A stretch of DNA of 64,000 nucleotides, taken from contig DOJW01000002.1 in NCBI GenBank assembly GCA_003511165.1, positions 58,624 to 122,623 of the forward strand. The letters are read 5' to 3'. The translations under genes were made by a program, and so were the position numbers. The stretch comes from Candidatus Dependentiae bacterium (lineage in GTDB: Bacteria > Babelota > Babeliae > Babelales > UBA12411). Below the pieces are notes generated by a model. The model saw nothing but the letters and a program-made list of their open reading frames with translations. It did no database searches and had not been told where the DNA came from. Positions 44,274 through 51,124 of the stretch are shown in pieces; positions within the stretch are counted from its first letter, which is position 1, and each line of letters opens with the position of its first letter.

Positions 44274-45458
44274 TTATTTTTGTAGTTGCTTGATTAAATT
44301 CCCTGCTTCTTTCCAACCAATAATGTTTCCAGAAGTTCTTGATTGTTTTAATTTTCCACCATAAATAACATAATTGTGGTCGGGACTTATGTTTGTAATT
44401 TCATCCCATTCCTTTAAGTTTGTAAAATAATCTGAAGCTATGGTTTCTCCCGATTTAATTTCTATGGGGAAAAGGGTTGATGCTGTTTCTATAATACAAT
44501 CAACTTCAAGTCTACCGTTGAGGTCTCTCCAAAAATATACAGGGGGACGTTGACCTGTGTTGAAATATTGTTTGTAAATGTCGGAAATTATAAAATTTTC
44601 AAAAATATTTCCACGGAGTGGATGAAAGGCTAAAGTTTCAGGTGAATTGATTTCCAATAATGAGCAGACTAAACCTGTATCATAGAAATAAATTTTAGGA
44701 GATTTTGTGAGCCGTTTGTTAAAATTTTGATGATATGGTCGTAGAGTGTATAAAACGTAACTAGCTTCGAGAATTGCAAGCCAACGTTCTGCTGTAGTTG
44801 CACTAATGCCACATACCCCTCCTAATTCAGAAAGATTAAGAAGCTGGCCAACTCGGCCTGCGCATAATTGTATAAATTTTTGAAAAGATCGTAGATCTCC
44901 TACATTTGTAAGTTGGCGAACATCTCGTTCAACGTAAGATTGTATATATGAAGGATAAGCATCTTGTGGTGGAAAATCTTCGGCATAAATCTGTGGATAC
45001 CCACCTTTAAATATAATTTCATTAATATTATTTTTAGTGAGGAGTTTATTTTTTTGGAGTTCATTGATGGATAAAGGTAAAAGGATTAAAATGCCAGATC
45101 TTCCAGCAAGCGATTGAGTGATTGCTTGGTTCATTAAGAAATTTTGAGATCCTGTTAAAACAAAATAACCGGGTCTCTTTTTTTCATCTACTTCTAATTG
45201 TATGTATGAGAGAATGTCTGGAACTCTTTGGAATTCGTCGATTATTATACCGTGTTTATTTTCATAGGCCTGAAAAAATTTATGCGGATCGTTTTGCGCT
45301 AGGTCTCTTGTTGCGGGGTCTTCTAATGAGGTATATGCATATTTTTTAAATGTTTTTTTTGCTAGGGTAGTTTTTCCTGATTGTCTTGGCCCTAAAATAG
45401 TAATTACAGGGAATTTGGCGTATCGAATAAGTGTCGCTTCAATGTCTCTTTTGAACAT
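44274..45458 (-). CDS. AAA+ ATPase with DUF4143 domain
   Basis: 394 residues. AAA_14-type P-loop ILGPRQSGKTTLAKKTF, Walker B GIIIDEFQRVPDIL, sensor GYFVLTGSQNFLM, then YVERDVRQLTNVGDLRSFQKFI and the C-terminal DUF4143 part with FYDTGLVCSLL, NIFENFIISDIYK and a nuclease-like LEVDCIIE...FPIEIKSG. The function of this widespread family is unknown. AAGGAG precedes the ATG. Two inverted-repeat sites lie upstream. Confidence 0.88.
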   Translation of the reverse strand: MFKRDIEATLIRYAKFPVITILGPRQSGKTTLAKKTFKKYAYTSLEDPATRDLAQNDPHKFFQAYENKHGIIIDEFQRVPDILSYIQLEVDEKKRPGYFVLTGSQNFLMNQAITQSLAGRSGILILLPLSINELQKNKLLTKNNINEIIFKGGYPQIYAEDFPPQDAYPSYIQSYVERDVRQLTNVGDLRSFQKFIQLCAGRVGQLLNLSELGGVCGISATTAERWLAILEASYVLYTLRPYHQNFNKRLTKSPKIYFYDTGLVCSLLEINSPETLAFHPLRGNIFENFIISDIYKQYFNTGQRPPVYFWRDLNGRLEVDCIIETASTLFPIEIKSGETIASDYFTNLKEWDEITNISPDHNYVIYGGKLKQSRTSGNIIGWKEAGNLIKQLQK

Positions 45459-45476
45459 AAAATCTCCTTTAAAACA

Positions 45477-45513
45477 CCGTTCGCTCTGAGCGTAGTCGAA
45501 TGGGTACGAACGG
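45477..45513. repeat. REP-like inverted repeat
   Basis: CCGTTCG (45477-45483) and CGAACGG (45507-45513) enclose CTCTGAGCGTAGTCGAATGGGTA. The same elements, with an insert, occur at 63867-63950. Confidence 0.6.
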
Positions 45514-45568
45514 ATTATAAATATCCCTTGGTGGTTTTATTGTTATAAAATTAAACTTATCTTATAAA

Positions 45569-45607
45569 TTGTGTAAATTCAACTTTTAATATTTAATTTG
45601 CACAAAA
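45569..45607. promoter_or_regulatory. Inverted-repeat site 1 upstream of the DUF4143 gene
   Basis: TTGTGTAAAT and ATTTGCACAA in inverted orientation with about 20 bases between. A longer second version lies at 45734-45780. Could be an operator or a recombination site. Confidence 0.4.
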
Positions 45608-45733
45608 GTAGAACTTTTTGTTTTTAATTAATTGTCATAAAAACCTTTGTTACCGAGGATGTTTGCCAAAAACGTCTTTTAATTAAAATTTTATGTCCCA
45701 TTAATTAATTGTATAAAATGCATCAAGTTTTAT

Positions 45734-45780
45734 AGTTTTTGTGTAAATCCAGCATTGAAAATTGAATTTGCACAAAAACT
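45734..45780. promoter_or_regulatory. Inverted-repeat site 2 upstream of the DUF4143 gene
   Basis: AGTTTTTGTGTAAAT (45734-45748) and ATTTGCACAAAAACT (45766-45780) pair at 14 of 15 positions with a 17-base spacer. Confidence 0.45.
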
Positions 45781-45807
45781 ATCATTGATTACTATCAAAG
45801 TACAGCT

Positions 45808-45918
45808 TTATTCTACCCTGCCAGAAGCCTCCAACGCTTTTAGCTTGGTGATGAATGGCGAGTAGATCTCTTCGTAGCTCCATGGGGGCGAAGTAGGGTT
45901 AGGATTGGCTTCGAAGAA
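45808..45918 (-). pseudogene. C-terminal remnant of an unknown gene
   Basis: 36 codons ending in TAA encode ...ANPNPTSPPWSYEEIYSPF and ITKLKALEASGRVE, a proline-rich then helical tail that looks like a real protein end. The 5' part is gone. It is more GC-rich than its flanks. It lies ~100 bases past the CCA end of the first tRNA-Arg copy, as the intact genes of the other blocks do. Confidence 0.4.
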
Positions 45919-45930
45919 TTACGCGTGATG

Positions 45931-45950
45931 CAACGGCTTTTAAGCCGTTG
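45931..45950. repeat. Short perfect palindrome
   Basis: CAACGGCTT and AAGCCGTTG separated by TT. No T-run follows, so it is not an obvious terminator. Confidence 0.5.
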
Positions 45951-45989
45951 ATGCTTAATGAATTTTGATAAAAATTAGAAGTTGGCCGT

Positions 45990-46017
45990 GCCATACGTAG
46001 CCTTGGCGAAGTATGGC
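45990..46017. repeat. REP-like hairpin abutting tRNA-Arg
   Basis: GCCATAC / GTATGGC enclose GTAGCCTTGGCGAA, a core also found in the repeat at 63867-63950. It overlaps the last bases of the tRNA gene. Confidence 0.5.
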
Positions 46018-46090
46018 GTGCCTAATCGGGATCGAACCGATGACCTTGCGATTAGGAATCGCACACTCTATCTTACTGAGCTATAGGCAC
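46014..46090 (-). tRNA. tRNA-Arg (anticodon CCT), copy A
   Basis: A full cloverleaf on the minus strand: acceptor GTGCCTA/TAGGCAC perfect, D stem GCTC/GAGT with one G-T pair, anticodon stem TGCGA/TCGCA around TTCCTAA (CCT), T arm ATCGG-TTCGATC-CCGAT, encoded CCA. It differs from copy B (49055-49131) only in the D arm. About 55 bases of 5' flank are also shared with B, so this is a segmental duplication. Confidence 0.9.
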
Positions 46091-46147
46091 ATAAATATTT
46101 AGCGATTGCTTTTTTATGGCTTACCCAGTAGTAGTCGTTTTTTATTG

Positions 46148-46190
46148 CGGAATATTTTAGAGAAATTTATTGTTTTTTTATGATAGTATT
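46148..46190. repeat. Dispersed non-coding repeat, copy 4 (partial)
   Basis: CGGAATATTTTAGAGAAATTT followed by a T run and TGATAG; similar to the copies at 39616 and 42456 in the first 15 bases, weaker after that. Confidence 0.4.
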
Positions 46191-46199
46191 TTTTGTAGT

Positions 46200-46223
46200 G
46201 TTATGTAAGTATTTTTGAATAAC
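46200..46223. promoter_or_regulatory. Fic-gene operator site 1
   Basis: Dyad GTTATGTAA-N6-TTGAATAAC, spacer GTATTT. First of three identical-architecture sites starting exactly 41 bases apart. Confidence 0.75.
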
Positions 46224-46240
46224 GTTGCAAAATTGGATGT

Positions 46241-46264
46241 GTTATGTAAGTATTTTTGAATAAC
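46241..46264. promoter_or_regulatory. Fic-gene operator site 2
   Basis: Same dyad as site 1 with the same spacer GTATTT; starts 41 bases after it. Confidence 0.75.
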
Positions 46265-46281
46265 AGCTCAATATTTAAGTT

Positions 46282-46305
46282 GTTATGTAATAGAATTTGA
46301 ATAAC
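46282..46305. promoter_or_regulatory. Fic-gene operator site 3
   Basis: Both half-sites are kept but the spacer is TAGAAT, showing that the half-sites are what is conserved. Starts 41 bases after site 2 and ends 28 bases before the fic start codon. Confidence 0.75.
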
Positions 46306-46333
46306 ATGCCTTTTAATTAAGAAAGGATTTTTG

Positions 46334-47479
46334 ATGAGCAGAAGTGGTAAATATGTAATGCAGCCTACTGGGTATAAGGTGTTTATTCCAACATCTTTGC
46401 CGCCGCATCCTGCAATTAAAATTGATGAAAGTTTACAACTATTGTTGTCTGAAGCTACTTTGTCATTGGCGCGGCTTGATGGTATGGCTTATACGCTGCC
46501 AAATACAGATCTTTTTATTACTATGTATATAAAAAAGGAAGCTCTTCTTAGTGCGCAAATTGAAGGTACTCAAGCTTCGCTTGAAGATATTTTTGAATTT
46601 GAAAAAGGAGGGGCGCTTGAAAATGTTAACGATGTTGTTGAAGTCGTAAACTATATCAAAGCTCTTCATTATGGTATGGACCGGCTTAATACATTGCCGA
46701 TGAGTCTTAAGCTTATTAAAGAGTTACATACAATTTTACTTAAAGGTGTTCGGGGAGCGACAAAAACGCCTGGAGAATTTAAAAAAACACAAAATTGGAT
46801 AGGTGCACCTGGCTTTACATTGAATATGGCCAGTTATGTTCCACCATCACCTGCCGAAGCATTAAAGGCTATGGGAGAACTTGAATTATACATGCATAAA
46901 AAAACAGTGCTCCCGGAGCTCATCAATTGCGCATTAATTCACTATCAGTTTGAAACAATTCACCCATTTTTAGATGGTAATGGTCGCCTTGGCAGGTTGC
47001 TGATCACTTTTTATCTTTATTGGAAAGATATTCTTAAAAAGCCACTTTTGTATCTAAGTTATTATTTGAAAAAAAATCGTCGAGAGTATTATGACCGTCT
47101 TTCTCTTGTTCGTGATAAGGGTGATTACGAGCAATGGATTTCATTTTTTTTGACTGGTGTTATTCAAACTTGTCAAGACGCCATCGAAAGTATTAAGCAA
47201 ATATTGTTGCTCCGTGAGACGCATCAAATATTGCTTTATAAAAAAAGGATTTCATCGCCGATTGCGATAATGTTTTTGGATAAACTTTTTTATACGCCGT
47301 TGATGGGGGTAGGGGACGTGCAAAAAGAATTTAAGCTTTCCCATCAATCGGCATCTAATTTGGTAAGTCAGTTTGAGAAATTAGGCATTCTTAAAGAAGT
47401 AACTGGTAAAAAGCGTGGAAGACAATTTATATATACGAAATACGTTGCGCTGCTTAGTGAGGGAACAAAACCTATTTGA
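46334..47479 (+). CDS. Fic-family protein (AMPylator/nucleotidyl transferase) with C-terminal winged helix
   Basis: 381 residues; AAAGG upstream of ATG 46334. The Fic motif HPFLDGNGRLGR (about 208-219) is complete, so the active site is intact. An N-terminal SAQIEG motif (about 73-78) is the class II inhibitory helix whose Glu blocks ATP binding. The C-terminus (VGDVQKEFKLSHQSASNLVSQFEKLGILKEV) is a winged helix-turn-helix that could bind the three operators upstream. Fic proteins attach AMP to Tyr, Ser or Thr of target proteins. Confidence 0.9.
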   Translation: MSRSGKYVMQPTGYKVFIPTSLPPHPAIKIDESLQLLLSEATLSLARLDGMAYTLPNTDLFITMYIKKEALLSAQIEGTQASLEDIFEFEKGGALENVNDVVEVVNYIKALHYGMDRLNTLPMSLKLIKELHTILLKGVRGATKTPGEFKKTQNWIGAPGFTLNMASYVPPSPAEALKAMGELELYMHKKTVLPELINCALIHYQFETIHPFLDGNGRLGRLLITFYLYWKDILKKPLLYLSYYLKKNRREYYDRLSLVRDKGDYEQWISFFLTGVIQTCQDAIESIKQILLLRETHQILLYKKRISSPIAIMFLDKLFYTPLMGVGDVQKEFKLSHQSASNLVSQFEKLGILKEVTGKKRGRQFIYTKYVALLSEGTKPI

Positions 47480-47526
47480 AGATGAACCAAATAATGATTT
47501 GTTTATAATATTCTTGGTTTTTAAAA

Positions 47527-48336
47527 TTAATTTTTTTTGATTTGGTTCGCCGTGTTAACCATTTGTACAACAACCTGCTCATGATTGATGTTAAATGCAC
47601 AATATTTTGCTTGAAGATTGATCGTTTCTAAAAATTCATTAAAGGCTTTTAGTTCGTGATCTTCTGATCCTGGATAATTATAAAACTCATCAAAAATAAT
47701 GACCGTTCCTTCTTGAATGTTATTTTTTAAAGTCTTCAGAGCCGTAATTGCTGACGAATAAATATCACTATCAACATGTAAAAAGGCAATGGGAGTATTT
47801 TTTAAATATTCTTGAACAAAGATCGGAAGTGTTTCTTTAAACCATCCTTTAATTAAAACAACATTGTGTAAAACAGGTGGAAGCATCATTGGATTTTTAT
47901 AACCAAAGGTTCCCTTGGGCATAGTGTTGTCTTGTCGAACCCAATCTTCGGGAAGACCTTCAAATGAATCAAAACCGAAGATTTTTTTATGTGGATTTAG
48001 TGCTGCAATAAAGTTGATGGTTTTTCCTGTGCAGACACCTAGTTCAATAAAGGCTCCATCCAAACAGACTAAATCGGAGGCCATTTTTAATGCTTCGGCA
48101 TCGGATTCCACTTTTTTGGCCTGACTTAAATGTGTATTTACAAATTTTGTTGCAGTCGCATCTTTCAAGTATGGTTTATTACTTGGATTGAAGTGTAAAA
48201 TTTGATTGCCTACTTTTATGTTTGCTCCGGGTGGCATATGTAATACGGTATTCCAATCAAAATAATTCATTTGAGCTTGTATTGGCAAAGCAAAGAACAA
48301 TAATGTAAAAAAATATTTGAGTGTATTTGTTGACAT
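47527..48336 (-). CDS. Secreted TylF/MycF-like methyltransferase
   Basis: 269 residues. A signal peptide (TLKYFFTLLFFALPIQA, cut before QMNYF) precedes a TylF-type O-methyltransferase: GAFIELGVCTGKTINFIAAL (motif I), KIFGFDSFEGLPEDW, FLHVDSDIYSSAITAL and IIFDEFYNYPGSEDHELKA with metal-binding Asp. Known relatives methylate macrolide sugars in the cytoplasm; an exported version suggests a host target. It starts 33 bases after a 23-base tRNA-Arg 3' fragment. AAAAGGA precedes the ATG. Confidence 0.75.
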   Translation of the reverse strand: MSTNTLKYFFTLLFFALPIQAQMNYFDWNTVLHMPPGANIKVGNQILHFNPSNKPYLKDATATKFVNTHLSQAKKVESDAEALKMASDLVCLDGAFIELGVCTGKTINFIAALNPHKKIFGFDSFEGLPEDWVRQDNTMPKGTFGYKNPMMLPPVLHNVVLIKGWFKETLPIFVQEYLKNTPIAFLHVDSDIYSSAITALKTLKNNIQEGTVIIFDEFYNYPGSEDHELKAFNEFLETINLQAKYCAFNINHEQVVVQMVNTANQIKKN

Positions 48337-48368
48337 AGTAATTAAATCCTTTTAAAAAAATTAAAAAT

Positions 48369-48392
48369 TTGGTGTGCCTAATCGGGATCGAA
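48369..48392. repeat. tRNA-Arg(CCU) 3' fragment (att-like)
   Basis: Matches the last 23 bases of the tRNA gene, from the T-loop TTCGATC to CCA, with one change (G to A before CCA). Homology stops exactly at the CCA end on one side and at the T-loop on the other, the usual extent of a phage or island crossover site. Confidence 0.75.
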
Positions 48393-48409
48393 ATACATGA
48401 AATTAAAAT

Positions 48410-49027
48410 TTAAGAGAAAAATATTAATTCTTCTGGTGGAATGCAATTTTTATTGATTATTACTTCTCCTATATATAAATGGTATAGAAGTATGGCGTAA
48501 TCTTCGTCCATAATAAATCGGGAGCCACAGTAATAGCGTTTATCGCTATAGTTTACATAAAAAGGTTCTGAAGTTCTTGGATCAAAAATTACTGTTTTAC
48601 CTTCGGGGGCAGCAGCTTGCATTTGTCGGGCCAGTTTTTTATCAGCCAAGTAAGTACTGAGTAAAACTTTAGAATTTAAATATTTTCTTTGATTGGAATC
48701 AAAACGATATTCTCTGTTGTAAACATATGTAGAATTTGTATCTACTAAGTAACCGACAATATTTGCATCGTTTGGTTTTTCCAGTTCCGGTGAAAAATAT
48801 ATGACATCGTATTGATCTGGTAATACACCTCTAATTTGCGATGGATTATCTTGAGATAAACTTCTTCTAAAGAGTTCATTTCTTGTTAATAACCCATGTT
48901 TTTTAACGCTTTCAATTGTACCGCCTCTACCTATGCTATGATAGACAGCAACCATATCTCCCAATATCGTATTATTGATGCATAAAATTGAAAATATTAT
49001 TGTTTGAATTAATAATTTTATATTCAT
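48410..49027 (-). CDS. Secreted protein, possible ADP-ribosyltransferase-like fold
   Basis: 205 residues with a signal peptide (IKLLIQTIIFSILCINNTILG). The mature part opens VAVYHSIGRGGTIESVKKHGLLTR, the H-x-(S/T)...GG...S-hydrophobic...GLL pattern seen at the start of DarT/Tpt1-like ADP-ribosyltransferase folds, then YDVIYFSPELE and STYVYNREYRF. This resemblance is short and needs a structure search. AAAGGA precedes the ATG, 28 bases past tRNA-Arg copy B. Between that tRNA and the fragment at 48369 it is the only gene. Confidence 0.45.
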   Translation of the reverse strand: MNIKLLIQTIIFSILCINNTILGDMVAVYHSIGRGGTIESVKKHGLLTRNELFRRSLSQDNPSQIRGVLPDQYDVIYFSPELEKPNDANIVGYLVDTNSTYVYNREYRFDSNQRKYLNSKVLLSTYLADKKLARQMQAAAPEGKTVIFDPRTSEPFYVNYSDKRYYCGSRFIMDEDYAILLYHLYIGEVIINKNCIPPEELIFFS

Positions 49028-49054
49028 AAGATCGTCCTTTGGTAAGTTTCATTT

Positions 49055-49131
49055 TGGCGTGCCTAATCGGGATCGAACCGATGACCTTGCGATTAGGAAT
49101 CGCACGCTCTATCCTACTGAGCTATAGGCAC
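49055..49131 (-). tRNA. tRNA-Arg (anticodon CCT), copy B
   Basis: Same as copy A but with a perfect D stem GCTC/GAGC; acceptor GTGCCTA/TAGGCAC, anticodon loop TTCCTAA, encoded CCA. I take this as the original locus because it lies next to the other tRNA-Arg gene and the core chromosome. Confidence 0.95.
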
Positions 49132-49207
49132 ATAAATTGCTTTTTATGGCTTGCCCAGTCGTAGCCGCTTTTATTTGGTAAATTTATTTAGAGATTATAG
49201 CGAAGAC

Positions 49208-49284
49208 TGGTGCGCCCGGCAGGGATCGAACCTGCAACCTACGGATTCGAAGTCCGGCACTCTATCCAATTGAGCTACGGGCGC
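49208..49284 (-). tRNA. tRNA-Arg (anticodon TCG)
   Basis: Acceptor GCGCCCG/CGGGCGC, D stem GCTC/GAGT, anticodon stem CCGGA/TCCGG... around CTTCGAA (TCG), T arm GCAGG-TTCGATC-CCTGC, encoded CCA. No partial copies of this tRNA are seen in the window. Confidence 0.94.
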
Positions 49285-49340
49285 ATTATAAATTTGAAAG
49301 ATCATTACTAAGAGAAGAGTATCAAAATATCAGTAAAAAT

Positions 49341-50159
49341 CTAGGAGTTGTTTTTTATTTTTCGATCAATTAAAAGGCAATAATCAATGCTTTCAAAATT
49401 AATCAAAGATTCAAGCTGCGCAACCAAACATAAATCCTTTGTTTTGATATCAACTATTTTGCCAATAGAAAAACCTTCAGGAAATATTAATCCATGTCCG
49501 CTAGAGATAACTAAGTCGTCCATGGTTAATGTGTTTGTTTGGCTGACATATGCAAGTTCACATTTATTTTTTTGGTTGATTCCTTGGCAAATTCCTGGTG
49601 CTTTACTTTCTTTGGCGTATGCGGAAATCTTGCAGTTAAAATCACTGACAAGTAATATTTTGCTGTAATTTTCATAAACTTCAGAAACTCTACCAATTAT
49701 TTGATTTTTGTAGATCGCGATCATCGATTCTTCAATGTGATCTTTTGTGCCTTTATCAATGATGAAATATTGTTCATTGCTGCCAAAGTTTTTTATCAAA
49801 ATTTTGCTTAAAACTGCATTGTTCAAGTTGTATCTTTTTTGAAATTCTATTAACTCTTTTGTTAAATAATCAAAATTAAGCATCGATTTGAGTTTTGTAT
49901 TTTCAGCTATTAGATCTTCGTTTTGTTTTTGAATTTCGCTTAGTTTTTGTTCTAAAGAAAGAATTGTTTCTTTTTTAGTAGAGCGCTCTTTTATGGAATC
50001 GCCTATTTGGGCGCTAAATTTTAGAATAGGGTAACTGATTTGTGAGGCGATCTCTTCTAGCTGCCCTTTTTCAAACCTGAACAGTTTGTGATAGGTGAAT
50101 ATTACGATACTTATAATAAGTAAAAGTATAAAAATTTTTTTAGGAATATTTTTTAACAT
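49341..50159 (-). CDS. mreC: Rod shape-determining protein MreC
   Basis: 272 residues. N-terminal membrane anchor (IFILLLIISIVIFTY), a coiled coil (about 60-105), then the MreC beta domain with NEQYFIIDKGTKDHI, IIGRVSEVYENYSKILLVSD and DLVISSGHGLIFPEGFSIGKI. Periplasmic scaffold of the elongasome with MreB and PBP2. It overlaps the dus end by 7 bases; mreB is not next to it here. Confidence 0.9.
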   Translation of the reverse strand: MLKNIPKKIFILLLIISIVIFTYHKLFRFEKGQLEEIASQISYPILKFSAQIGDSIKERSTKKETILSLEQKLSEIQKQNEDLIAENTKLKSMLNFDYLTKELIEFQKRYNLNNAVLSKILIKNFGSNEQYFIIDKGTKDHIEESMIAIYKNQIIGRVSEVYENYSKILLVSDFNCKISAYAKESKAPGICQGINQKNKCELAYVSQTNTLTMDDLVISSGHGLIFPEGFSIGKIVDIKTKDLCLVAQLESLINFESIDYCLLIDRKIKNNS

Positions 50160-51121
50160 TTTTGTAACAATTTTTTAAATTCGAGTTCAAAAAGTTCTAA
50201 ATTATCAATTAAAAACAAACTATGCCTGATTTCTGATGCGTTTGGTACATTTTTGATATAACCAGTTAAATGTTTTTTAAAAATCTGGAAATTTTCGCGT
50301 CCATAATATTCTAAATTTAATTGGAAATGTTTATAGGCATGTGTAAGAGCTTCATCAAAACTGATCGTAAAAGTTTCATTTTTACCTTCCGCTTTGATTT
50401 CTTCTAATTTCCAAGGAGTTCCCATAAGGGCTCTTCCAACCATGAATCCATCAACTCCGGTTTGCTCGTAAACTTCTTTTGCAAAAGCAAATGTTGTGAT
50501 ATTTCCACTGTAGATGAGCGGAATTGTTAATGCTTTTTTTAGCTCTGCTACAAGAGCGATATCTGGTGTGCCGCCAAACATTTCGACTTGTGTTCGTGGA
50601 TGGATGATTACTGCATCAAGCCCTAAATCTTGCGCCATTTGAGCTATTTCGATAACATTTTTTTCTTTGAAGCCAGCGCGAAGTTTAATCGTAAATGGAA
50701 CTTCGTTTTTTATATGTTTGTTAAATTCGTTTAAGATAGCGATCAATTTTTTAGGGTTTCCCATCAGCGATGCTCCGCCGCCAGATTTGATAATATTTTT
50801 GGCAGGACAGCATGCGTTGAAATTTAACATTTCAAAATTGTGTGGTAGAACTTTATTTACCGCTTCTTCGATAAAATCTACTTTTGTTGCTGCAAATTGG
50901 AAGCAGAGTGGTTTTTCAAGCTCTTTATATTTTAGAGATTGTCCCTCTTTTTCATTTGCAACGCTTGCAACATGTCGCATCTCGGTGAACAAAAGTTCAT
51001 CTTTTGAAAAACTTCTGATCATTTGTCGCAATGGAGAATCGGTTATTCCGTCCATTGGCGCGGACATAAAGCGAGGAATTTCTAGATTTTTAATTTTGAG
51101 TTTAGAGTTCCAAAAGTCCAT
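50153..51121 (-). CDS. dus: tRNA-dihydrouridine synthase
   Basis: FMN-dependent reduction of uridines in the tRNA D loop. 322 residues: MSAPMDGITDSPLR at the N-terminus, NFNACCPAKNIIKSGGGASLMGNP with the catalytic Cys, TIKLRAGF, VIIHPRTQVEMFGG, LIYSGNI and GVDGFMVGRALMGTPW for FMN phosphate. DusA, B or C cannot be told apart. Starts 3 bases after gatA ends. Confidence 0.93.
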   Translation of the reverse strand: MDFWNSKLKIKNLEIPRFMSAPMDGITDSPLRQMIRSFSKDELLFTEMRHVASVANEKEGQSLKYKELEKPLCFQFAATKVDFIEEAVNKVLPHNFEMLNFNACCPAKNIIKSGGGASLMGNPKKLIAILNEFNKHIKNEVPFTIKLRAGFKEKNVIEIAQMAQDLGLDAVIIHPRTQVEMFGGTPDIALVAELKKALTIPLIYSGNITTFAFAKEVYEQTGVDGFMVGRALMGTPWKLEEIKAEGKNETFTISFDEALTHAYKHFQLNLEYYGRENFQIFKKHLTGYIKNVPNASEIRHSLFLIDNLELFELEFKKLLQKC

Positions 51122-51124
51122 ATT

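Noticed and set aside
46200..46305. CRISPR array
   Set aside because: Three 24-base repeats with 17-base gaps are too few and too short; they are dyads before a regulator-like gene, so operators fit better.
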